Origin: an uncultured Verrucomicrobiae bacterium
GTDB lineage: Bacteria; Verrucomicrobiota; Verrucomicrobiia; Palsa-1439
Length of the DNA: 5,030 nt
Assembly (NCBI GenBank): GCA_937927265.1
Contig: CALBCO010000083.1
Span: 1-5,030 of the forward strand
Direction: 5' to 3'
In this document: one piece after another, positions 1 through 5,030 of the stretch
How positions within the stretch are numbered: position 1 is the first letter of the stretch
Layout: each line of letters opens with the position of its first letter
Notes under the pieces: model-generated
Told to the model about the DNA's origin: nothing
Database searches by the model: none
What the model saw: the letters and a program-made list of their open reading frames with translations, nothing else
Position numbers and translations under genes: made by a program

Positions 1-774
1 GCGGTCAACTACAACCGGGATGTCGAGGCGTTCCCGGTGTTGCGGCGGATTTTGCAGCGGATTACCGGGGCGGCGGACTTGTACCAATCACCGACCGACA
101 TGGGGGTGAACCGAGCCGGGTTTGCCATCGTGGATGACGCCCGCGCGGCCGCGGCGGGCCAGCAGGAGATTTTGCGCCGTTATTTTCGGTACAAATGCGA
201 GTACGCGATCGGCACGCTCGATCAGGAGCCCGTGCAACGCATCGAACGGCTCTTGGAAGAGTTTTCGTTGCGGCCGGAGGACCGCCCCGTGGTCGGGCCG
301 GCGCGGCAAGCGGCGGTGCGGGCGGAGGGACGAGCGGACAAGGGGAGTTTCGGCGTGTATTGCGGGGCGGCGATCCAGTTGCGCGACGGAACGGTGGTAA
401 CGGGGTGCAATTCGCCGCTGTTGCATGCCGCGCCCAGCATGGTGCTCAACGCGATCAAACGGCTGGCCGATATTCCCCATCATCTGCATTTGCTCAGCCC
501 GAGCATCGTGGAGGCCGTGGCCAATTTGAAACGGGACATTTTGCACCGCAAGACGATCAGCCTCGATTTAGAGGAGACGTTCATCGCCTTGAGCATCAGT
601 TCGACGGCCAACCCGGCGGCGCGGATGGCGATGGACCATCTCCCCGACCTGACCGGCTGCGAAGTACATCTGACGCATCTGCCGCCACCGGGCGATGAGG
701 CCGGGCTGCGCCGACTCGGCGTGAACCTTACCTGTGATCCGCAATTCGCGACGAATAAATTGTTCGTCAGTTGA
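1..774 (+). CDS. DUF1846 / UPF0371 family protein, C-terminal part (start off left edge)
   Basis: The reading frame is open from base 1 and closes at TGA 772-774, giving 258 visible residues. The GTG at 37 is an internal valine codon, because the 12 codons before it (AVNYNRDVEAFP) are already typical family sequence. Also visible are SPTDMGVNRAG at about residues 30-40, an RRYFRYKCEY stretch at about 59-68, and a C-terminal EVHLTH followed by LGVNLTCDP, all of which I recognise from the DUF1846 family. Family members are about 500 residues long, so roughly the N-terminal half is missing, including the Gly-rich GPGSGK-like nucleotide-binding loop I recall for the family. It is probably a cytoplasmic protein. 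The biochemical role is not established as far as I know, and I infer none. It lies 30 bases upstream of carB on the same strand, so co-transcription is likely. Confidence 0.88.
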   Translation, partial: AVNYNRDVEAFPVLRRILQRITGAADLYQSPTDMGVNRAGFAIVDDARAAAAGQQEILRRYFRYKCEYAIGTLDQEPVQRIERLLEEFSLRPEDRPVVGPARQAAVRAEGRADKGSFGVYCGAAIQLRDGTVVTGCNSPLLHAAPSMVLNAIKRLADIPHHLHLLSPSIVEAVANLKRDILHRKTISLDLEETFIALSISSTANPAARMAMDHLPDLTGCEVHLTHLPPPGDEAGLRRLGVNLTCDPQFATNKLFVS

Positions 775-804
775 CGCCGGTCCAGTGTATTGTCCCGCCC
801 CGAT

Positions 805-2277
805 ATGCCGAAACGAACGGACATCAAGAAAGTGCTGATCATCGGCGCCGGCCCGATTGTGATCGGGCAGGCGTGTGAATTTGACTACTCCGGCACGCAA
901 GCGTGCAAAGCGCTCCGGGAAGAAGGATATAAAGTAATTTTGGTCAACTCCAATCCGGCCACGATCATGACCGACCCGGAGTTTGCCGACGCAACGTACA
1001 TCGAGCCGGTGACACCGGAGGCCGTGGAGAAGATCATCCAGAAGGAGAAGCCGGATGCATTGTTGCCGACGCTCGGCGGGCAAACGGGTTTGAACACGGC
1101 GATGGCGTTGTGGCGGAGCGGCGTGTTGCAGAAACACGGTGTCGAGATGATCGGCGCGAAGGCCGAGGCCATCGAGAAGGGGGAGGACCGGCTGAAATTC
1201 AAGGAGGCTATGCTGAAAATCGGCCTTGATTGCCCCGTCAGTGGCGTGGCGCACACTTTGGACAAGGCGCGGGAAATCGTTAAAAAGATAGGCCAGTTCC
1301 CGGTCATCATCCGTCCCGCGTTCACACTTGGCGGCACCGGTGGAGGCATTGCCTACAACCGTGAGGAGTTCGACACCTTGGCGCAGAATGGTCTCGAAGC
1401 ATCGCCTGTGAGCGAGATCCTGGTTGAGGAATCCCTCATCGGCTGGAAAGAGTTCGAGACCGAGGTGATGCGAGACAAGGCGGACAACTGCGTGATTGTC
1501 TGCTCGATAGAGAACTTTGATCCGATGGGTGTGCATACCGGGGATTCGATCACGGTGGCACCAATCCAAACGTTGACCGACAAGGAATGGCAACAGATGC
1601 GCGATGCAAGCTTCGCCTGCATCCGCGAAATCGGCGTGGAGACGGGTGGGAGCAACATTCAATTCGCGGTGAACCCAGAAAATGGCCGGCAATGTATCAT
1701 CGAGATGAATCCACGAGTCAGCCGGTCGAGTGCCTTGGCGTCGAAGGCGACCGGATTTCCGATTGCGAAGATTGCCGCGAAATTGGCCGTTGGATACACA
1801 TTGGATGAAATTCCCAACGACATCACCCAAACCACACCGGCGAGTTTCGAGCCGACGATTGACTACGTGGTGACGAAGATCCCCCGTTTCGCCTTTGAGA
1901 AATTTCCCCAAGCCGATCCGACGTTGACTACCCAGATGAAGAGCGTCGGGGAAGTGATGGCGATTGGCCGAACATTCAAGGAAAGTCTGCAAAAAGCATT
2001 GCGCGGCTTGGAAATTGGTGCGTGTGGCTTGTACGGCGGCCGCTGGGGTGGGGGACGAGAGATTTGCGACCGGGCCGAAATCGAGCGGAAACTCATCACG
2101 CCGTGCGCCGAGCGGATTTTTTACATCCGGCACGCTTTCCGTGCCGGTTTTAGCGTCGAAGAAATCCACCAGCTAAGCAAGATTGACCCGTGGTTTTTGC
2201 AAAACATCAAAGAAATTGTCGAGATGGAAGAAGTGCTGGCGCGAGCCGGTAGCCTGGCAGCACTTGTCGAGGCGTAA
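805..2277 (+). CDS. carB: Carbamoyl-phosphate synthase large subunit, N-terminal half only (split CarB)
   Basis: This is the carboxyphosphate-forming ATP-grasp half of CarB, which activates bicarbonate with ATP for pyrimidine and arginine synthesis. The ATG at 805 gives MPKRTDIKK, the usual CarB N-terminus; an in-frame TTG at 790 adds only five atypical residues. Neither start has a clear Shine-Dalgarno. Visible are GAGPIVIGQ (14-22), NSNPATIMTD, GGQT, and E. coli-like ATP-site residues R129, R170, the TGGG loop near 176, E209, E216, and E300-N302-R304 in EMNPRVSRSSA. TPASFEP and TTQMKSVGEVMAIGRT follow, then the first part of the oligomerisation domain with KIDPWFLQNI. The protein stops at 490 residues against about 1,070 for full CarB, so the carbamoyl-phosphate and allosteric (MGS-like) domains are absent. 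Downstream DNA is purE, not the second half. From memory, separate CarB halves occur in Aquifex and Methanocaldococcus. The intact motifs and clean end favour gene fission over decay; a truncated duplicate is the alternative. Confidence 0.93.
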   Translation: MPKRTDIKKVLIIGAGPIVIGQACEFDYSGTQACKALREEGYKVILVNSNPATIMTDPEFADATYIEPVTPEAVEKIIQKEKPDALLPTLGGQTGLNTAMALWRSGVLQKHGVEMIGAKAEAIEKGEDRLKFKEAMLKIGLDCPVSGVAHTLDKAREIVKKIGQFPVIIRPAFTLGGTGGGIAYNREEFDTLAQNGLEASPVSEILVEESLIGWKEFETEVMRDKADNCVIVCSIENFDPMGVHTGDSITVAPIQTLTDKEWQQMRDASFACIREIGVETGGSNIQFAVNPENGRQCIIEMNPRVSRSSALASKATGFPIAKIAAKLAVGYTLDEIPNDITQTTPASFEPTIDYVVTKIPRFAFEKFPQADPTLTTQMKSVGEVMAIGRTFKESLQKALRGLEIGACGLYGGRWGGGREICDRAEIERKLITPCAERIFYIRHAFRAGFSVEEIHQLSKIDPWFLQNIKEIVEMEEVLARAGSLAALVEA

Positions 2278-2288
2278 CTTTAGCGAAT

Positions 2289-2293
2289 AGGAG
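2289..2293 (+). promoter_or_regulatory. Ribosome binding site of purE
   Basis: An AGGAG sits seven bases before the ATG at 2301, in the 23-base gap after the carB stop. It supports 2301 as the purE start and shows that purE has its own ribosome entry. Confidence 0.8.
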
Positions 2294-2300
2294 CCAGACA

Positions 2301-2807
2301 ATGAGCGAGAATAAAGAGCAACCTGTGGTAGGGATACTGATGGGTAGCGATTCGGATTGGCCAACCATGAAAGCGGCGGCAGAAGCCTGCACGGAGTTGG
2401 GGTTGGCGTGGGAAGCGAATGTGATGAGTGCGCATCGAACGCCGGACGATGTGGCGGACTACGCGCGGCGAGCGCATCAGCGCGGTTTGCGGGTCATCAT
2501 TGCCGGGGCGGGTGGCGCAGCGCATTTGGCAGGCGTGGTGGCGGCACTGACGCCACTGCCCGTGATTGCGGTGCCGATTGAGACCAAACTGGCTGGCGGT
2601 CTGGATTCGTTGTTGGCGATGGTGCAAATGCCGGCGGGCGTGCCGGTGGCGACGGTGGCGGTCGGCGGCGCGCGCAATGCTGGCATCCTTGCGGCGCAGA
2701 TTGTTGCTTCTGGCGATCCAGCGCGCACTGCACAGATGCTCGAATTTAAGCAACGGCTGGCTGAGCAGGCGCGGGGCAAGAACCAAAAACTCCAGCAGCA
2801 ACTATGA
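2301..2807 (+). CDS. purE: N5-carboxyaminoimidazole ribonucleotide mutase (PurE, class I)
   Basis: PurE converts N5-CAIR to CAIR in de novo purine synthesis and acts as a cytoplasmic oligomer (octamer in known class I enzymes). The 168-residue length is normal. The ATG at 2301 has a good AGGAG. The N-terminal GSDSDW is at 15-20, and SAHRTP at 43-48 carries S43, H45 and R46 at the same numbers as the E. coli active site. AGAGGAAHL follows, then GLDSLLAMVQMP and GVPVATVAVGGARNAGILAAQ. Two small departures from E. coli PurE are HLAG where HLPG is usual, and a loop (VAVGGARNAG) about two residues shorter than the AIGKAGAANA type; shorter loops of this kind occur in other bacterial PurEs to my knowledge. 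The tail is Lys/Gln-rich. PurE normally works with PurK, often the adjacent gene, but here the upstream neighbour is the half-CarB and no purK is in the window. Confidence 0.96.
   Translation: MSENKEQPVVGILMGSDSDWPTMKAAAEACTELGLAWEANVMSAHRTPDDVADYARRAHQRGLRVIIAGAGGAAHLAGVVAALTPLPVIAVPIETKLAGGLDSLLAMVQMPAGVPVATVAVGGARNAGILAAQIVASGDPARTAQMLEFKQRLAEQARGKNQKLQQQL
2804..2807 (+). other. ATGA stop/start overlap between purE and the DUF2238 gene
   Basis: The ATG of the membrane-protein gene (2804-2806) overlaps the TGA of purE (2805-2807). No good Shine-Dalgarno precedes this ATG, so translation is probably coupled to termination of purE. That coupling is inferred from the arrangement alone. Confidence 0.75.
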
Positions 2808-3454
2808 CTGGCGGTCGGCACGAACGGTTGCCGTTGTTGCTGCTGGTAGTGTATCTGGTTTTGTTCGCCGCATTGGCGGTGCGGCCGTATGCGCGGGATG
2901 TGTGGTGGACGGAGAATCTGACAATCATTCCGGTCGTGGTGGTGTTGGTGGTGTTGTACGCGACGGGGATCCGGTTCTCGAACACGGCATACGTCCTGAT
3001 GAGTTGCCTCATTTATCTGCACACGATTGGCGGGCACTACACGTTTGAACGGGTGTCATTGGGCTGGGTGACGGAGTTGTTCGGCTTCGAGCGCAACCAC
3101 TACGACCGGCTGGCGCATTTCACAGTCGGTTTCTATGCGTATCCGATTGTGGAACTGTTGCTTGGCCGGCGCTGGGTGCCGAAGCCGGTCCTCGCGTATT
3201 TGTTCGGCTTCTTTGCGATTGCCGGGGTGGCGGCGATTTACGAAATCTTTGAATGGCAATACGCCATCCGCAGTGACGCGGCGGCGGGGCTGGCGGTGTT
3301 GGGCAGTCAGGGCGACATGTGGGACGCCCAAAAGGACATGTTGGCCGATTCACTCGGCGCCATCGTTGGCGTCGGACTGTACATTCTGTTGCACCGGAAG
3401 ATTCGACTCGAAAAGACGGCCGGGATTGTCTGGGGTCGGGGGGGAGGAGGTTGA
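2804..3454 (+). CDS. DUF2238 / YjdF-like multi-pass inner membrane protein
   Basis: This 216-residue, strongly hydrophobic protein matches the DUF2238 family, which includes E. coli YjdF (about 210 residues). I see about six membrane segments at roughly residues 9-27, 39-56, 61-79, 103-121, 128-149 and 182-197, with a short basic N-terminus and a soluble tail. Hallmarks are HTIGGHYTFERV (73-84), NHYDRLAHF (98-106), YEIFEW (146-151) and GSQGDMWDAQKDML (167-180). Many of these polar residues (H73, H78, H99, D101, H105, E147, E150, D171, D174, D178) lie in or beside membrane segments, which suggests a metal- or substrate-binding site; that is inference, as the family function is unknown to me. 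It overlaps purE by four bases and is followed three bases later by the aminotransferase gene. The last residues, GRGGGG, are encoded by the purine-rich stretch that also serves as the next gene's ribosome binding site. Confidence 0.85.
   Translation: MTGGRHERLPLLLLVVYLVLFAALAVRPYARDVWWTENLTIIPVVVVLVVLYATGIRFSNTAYVLMSCLIYLHTIGGHYTFERVSLGWVTELFGFERNHYDRLAHFTVGFYAYPIVELLLGRRWVPKPVLAYLFGFFAIAGVAAIYEIFEWQYAIRSDAAAGLAVLGSQGDMWDAQKDMLADSLGAIVGVGLYILLHRKIRLEKTAGIVWGRGGGG
3445..3450 (+). promoter_or_regulatory. Strong ribosome binding site of the aminotransferase gene
   Basis: A perfect AGGAGG lies seven bases before the GTG at 3458. It decides that GTG as the start and sits inside the end of the DUF2238 gene, within a G-rich run at about 3434-3450. 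A strong site may compensate for the GTG start codon. Confidence 0.85.
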
Positions 3455-3457
3455 GCC

Positions 3458-4297
3458 GTGCCCGAACTTGCGTATGTGAACGGACAATTCATGCCGCTGG
3501 CCCACGCCACGGTATCGGTGGAGGACCGGGGTTTCCAATTTGCCGACAGCGTCTATGAAGTGCTGCGTACCTACAACTGTCAGCCGTTTGCTCTCGACGA
3601 GCATCTCGCCCGGCTGCGGCGGAGTTTGGCCGCCATCGCACTCGATTATCGCACGGAACCGTTGCGAGAAATCATTGAAGAAGCGGCGCGCCGGGCGGCG
3701 TTCCCGGAGGCGATCATCTACCTTCAAATCACCCGCGGGGTTGCGCCCCGCAACCGCGCCATTCCCCCCGAAGTGAAACCGACGTTGGTGCTGACGGTTC
3801 GCGAACTCGTGCCGCACCCGGAATGGGAGGCACACGGTATTTGCGTCATCACCGTGCCAGACAACCGGTGGGGCCGGTGCGACATTAAAACAGTCGGGTT
3901 GTTGGCCAATGTGCTCGCTCATCAAGCTGCCCGCCAGGCCGGAGCGCAAGACGCAATTTTCGTGGAGAGCGATGGCACGGTCAACGAATCCACCGCCGGC
4001 AATGTGTTCGTTGTGCAGGGCGGTCAACTGCGAACCCCGCCGAAGAGCCACCGGATTCTCGCCGGGATCACTCGGGACAAGCTCATGGAAATCATGCCTG
4101 TTGTGGAAGCGCGGGTCAGCCAAGACGACTTGCTCGGCGCCGATGAGGTGTTCTTGACCGCCACTACGGTGGAAGTCGTGCCGGTGGTTGCGGTTAATGG
4201 CAAGCAGATCGGCTCCGGCAAGCCAGGGCCAATCACGAAACAGGCTTGGGCGACGTTCCGTAAAAACTTTCGGCCGGCAGCCTTGTCGCACGGCTGA
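3458..4297 (+). CDS. dat: D-amino acid transaminase-like class IV PLP aminotransferase
   Basis: D-amino acid transaminase interconverts D-alanine and D-glutamate with their 2-oxo acids using PLP and feeds peptidoglycan synthesis. The 279-residue protein starts at GTG 3458, fixed by AGGAGG, and matches the family end to end: VNGQF, VEDRGFQFADSVYEVLR (21-37, with the active-site Tyr at 33), TRGVAPRNR (92-100), RCDIKT with the PLP-binding K144, the VNESTAGNVF phosphate-binding region with E177, ILAGITRD, TATTVEVVPV, and the C-terminal IGSGKPGPITKQ. Two departures stand out. The substrate-carboxylate motif RxH of Bacillus enzymes (R98/H100) is here R98-N-R100, and the usual FGDG near the N-terminus is FADS. 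Specificity could therefore differ; a branched-chain aminotransferase or aminodeoxychorismate lyase role is less likely given overall resemblance to Bacillus Dat. It is the last gene of the + strand cluster and overlaps the opposing radical SAM gene by 65 bases. Confidence 0.86.
   Translation: MPELAYVNGQFMPLAHATVSVEDRGFQFADSVYEVLRTYNCQPFALDEHLARLRRSLAAIALDYRTEPLREIIEEAARRAAFPEAIIYLQITRGVAPRNRAIPPEVKPTLVLTVRELVPHPEWEAHGICVITVPDNRWGRCDIKTVGLLANVLAHQAARQAGAQDAIFVESDGTVNESTAGNVFVVQGGQLRTPPKSHRILAGITRDKLMEIMPVVEARVSQDDLLGADEVFLTATTVEVVPVVAVNGKQIGSGKPGPITKQAWATFRKNFRPAALSHG
4233..4297. other. Convergent 65-base overlap of two coding sequences
   Basis: The + strand aminotransferase ends at TGA 4295-4297, while the - strand radical SAM gene ends at TGA 4235-4233. 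The last 20 or so codons of each gene are thus antisense to one another. There is no room for a conventional intergenic terminator, and I see no strong stem followed by a T-run; the nearest inverted repeat, CAGCC/GGCTG at about 4278-4296, has only five base pairs. Confidence 0.85.
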
Positions 4298-5030
4298 CTT
4301 GGTCGCGGATGGCATCCAGTTCGGCGTCGGAGAGCGCCGTGACAAACGTCCATGCCGGCACGCCGTCCACCACGGTCAGCGCCGGCCGGGCGAGGGTGCA
4401 AATTTGCACGAGTTTGATGTTGCCAATGTCGCGCAGCCGCTCGCTGTAGGCGGCGATTTCTTCCGCGGACGGTCCGGCGCCGCGAATTTTCAGAAATAAA
4501 CTTTGAATCACCACGGGCCGTTCCTGCGCGCAGCCCTTGATGTTCCTGAGGATGTTGGCGAACGGGATGGTGGAGCGGTTGACGCGGCGATAATACTCCT
4601 CCGTGCCGGCGTCGAGTTTGGCCCAGACTTCGCCCTCATGGGCGTCCATGACTTCCAGCCCGCGTTTGACGTCCGGTCGGCCCAGCCCACCGGCGTCGGT
4701 GATGAGGATGATTTTGACGCCGGGTGGCTTGACGCGAGCGATCATCGCCACGGTCTCGGAAAAATTGCGGAGCGTGGTCGGTTCGGCGTCGCCGCTGAGG
4801 GCGATATCATTGAGGCGCAGATGGTCCGGCGGCACGCCGGCGAATTGCGGGAGGCGCGAAAAATCCAACTGCAGGATTTCGCGAAGTTCCTGCTCGGCGA
4901 CGGCGAGGTCAAACTCGGTGACCGGTGAGGGTGTGGAACGATCCACCTGGCAATACAGGCAGTTGAAGTTGCAGATTTTGTCCGGGTTGGTGTTGAGGCC
5001 GATGGAAATGCCATGGCTGCGCCGGGACAG
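4233..5030 (-). CDS. Radical SAM protein, N-terminus off right edge
   Basis: The frame is open on the - strand from 5030 down to TGA 4235-4233, giving 265 visible residues. The GTG at 4946 is internal: the upstream in-frame codons encode the radical SAM cluster CNFNCLYC, a CxxxCxxC with cysteines at visible residues 20, 24 and 27 (codons at 4973, 4961 and 4952). The preceding SRRSHGISIGLNTNPDK resembles a bacterial radical SAM family with loose similarity to COG0731 (TYW1-like) enzymes. Further marks are LNDIALSGDAEPTT (the GEP-like SAM-binding region, about residues 73-86), VKIILITDAGG, AKLDAGTEEYYRRV, RPVVIQSLF and the C-terminal LPAESFYG. It is a 4Fe-4S enzyme generating a 5'-deoxyadenosyl radical by family knowledge; its substrate is unknown. 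Perhaps 30-40 N-terminal residues are missing. It is transcribed towards the dat operon, so it belongs to a separate unit. Confidence 0.88.
   Translation of the reverse strand: MSRRSHGISIGLNTNPDKICNFNCLYCQVDRSTPSPVTEFDLAVAEQELREILQLDFSRLPQFAGVPPDHLRLNDIALSGDAEPTTLRNFSETVAMIARVKPPGVKIILITDAGGLGRPDVKRGLEVMDAHEGEVWAKLDAGTEEYYRRVNRSTIPFANILRNIKGCAQERPVVIQSLFLKIRGAGPSAEEIAAYSERLRDIGNIKLVQICTLARPALTVVDGVPAWTFVTALSDAELDAIRDQVSRATRLPAESFYGTSPKPVS

Noticed and set aside
790..804. Upstream TTG start for carB
   Set aside because: It adds five residues not typical of CarB, has no Shine-Dalgarno, and the ATG at 805 gives the standard MPKRTDIKK N-terminus.
771..806. Possible promoter in the gap before carB (TTGACG at 771-776)
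   Set aside because: There is no acceptable -10 hexamer at 16-18 bases spacing; the TTGA also forms the stop region of the upstream gene, so the match is likely chance.
568..2169. Very long open frame (533 codons) antisense to the end of the DUF1846 gene and carB
   Set aside because: It lies opposite clear CarB sequence, shows no recognisable domain, is rich in Arg, His and Gln as expected of a codon-bias shadow in GC-rich DNA, and has no ribosome binding site or independent context.
2200..2300. Frameshift as the cause of the short carB
   Set aside because: No CarB-like sequence continues in any frame after 2277; a ribosome binding site and purE follow immediately, so a single-base error cannot restore the missing half.
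2280..3037. Several antisense open frames across purE and the start of the DUF2238 gene
   Set aside because: They are rich in Arg, His, Gln and Pro with no domain match, and both sense genes are unambiguous.
4278..4296. Inverted repeat CAGCC/GGCTG as a terminator at the convergent junction
   Set aside because: The stem is only five base pairs, there is no following T-run on either strand, and it lies inside two coding sequences.
3350..4345. 331-codon open frame antisense to the aminotransferase gene
   Set aside because: It is a mirror of a well-supported gene, without family motifs; the composition is typical of a shadow frame.

Overview
The window reads as ordinary chromosomal DNA from a GC-rich bacterium. 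It is densely coded, with five genes on the + strand that are close-packed or overlapping, followed by one gene on the - strand that converges on them. No RNA gene, insertion sequence, CRISPR array, phage gene or long non-coding stretch is visible; the longest gap between genes is about 30 bases. The lineage cannot be fixed from the sequence. The gene styles would fit a PVC-group bacterium (Verrucomicrobiota or Planctomycetota) or a similar environmental lineage, but this is a weak impression.

Layout: (1) 1-774 +, the C-terminal half of a DUF1846 (UPF0371) protein whose start lies off the left edge; (2) 805-2277 +, the N-terminal, carboxyphosphate-forming half of carbamoyl-phosphate synthase large subunit (CarB), which ends with a normal stop at about half the usual length; (3) 2301-2807 +, purE; (4) 2804-3454 +, a multi-pass DUF2238/YjdF-like membrane protein that overlaps purE by ATGA; (5) 3458-4297 +, a class IV PLP aminotransferase closest to D-amino acid transaminase; (6) 5030-4233 -, a radical SAM protein whose N-terminus lies off the right edge and whose C-terminus overlaps the aminotransferase tail to tail.

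How the genes fit together: genes 1-5 look like one transcription unit. CarB and PurE belong to de novo pyrimidine/arginine and purine synthesis, and both handle bicarbonate-derived carboxyl groups. The aminotransferase probably supplies D-alanine and D-glutamate for peptidoglycan. The DUF1846 and DUF2238 proteins have no established function that I can assign.

The points most worth a second look are the half-length carB placed directly before purE, the R-x-R in place of the usual R-x-H substrate-carboxylate motif in the aminotransferase, and the 65-base convergent overlap in which both C-termini look like genuine family sequence. I see no convincing evidence of a wholly new multi-gene system here.
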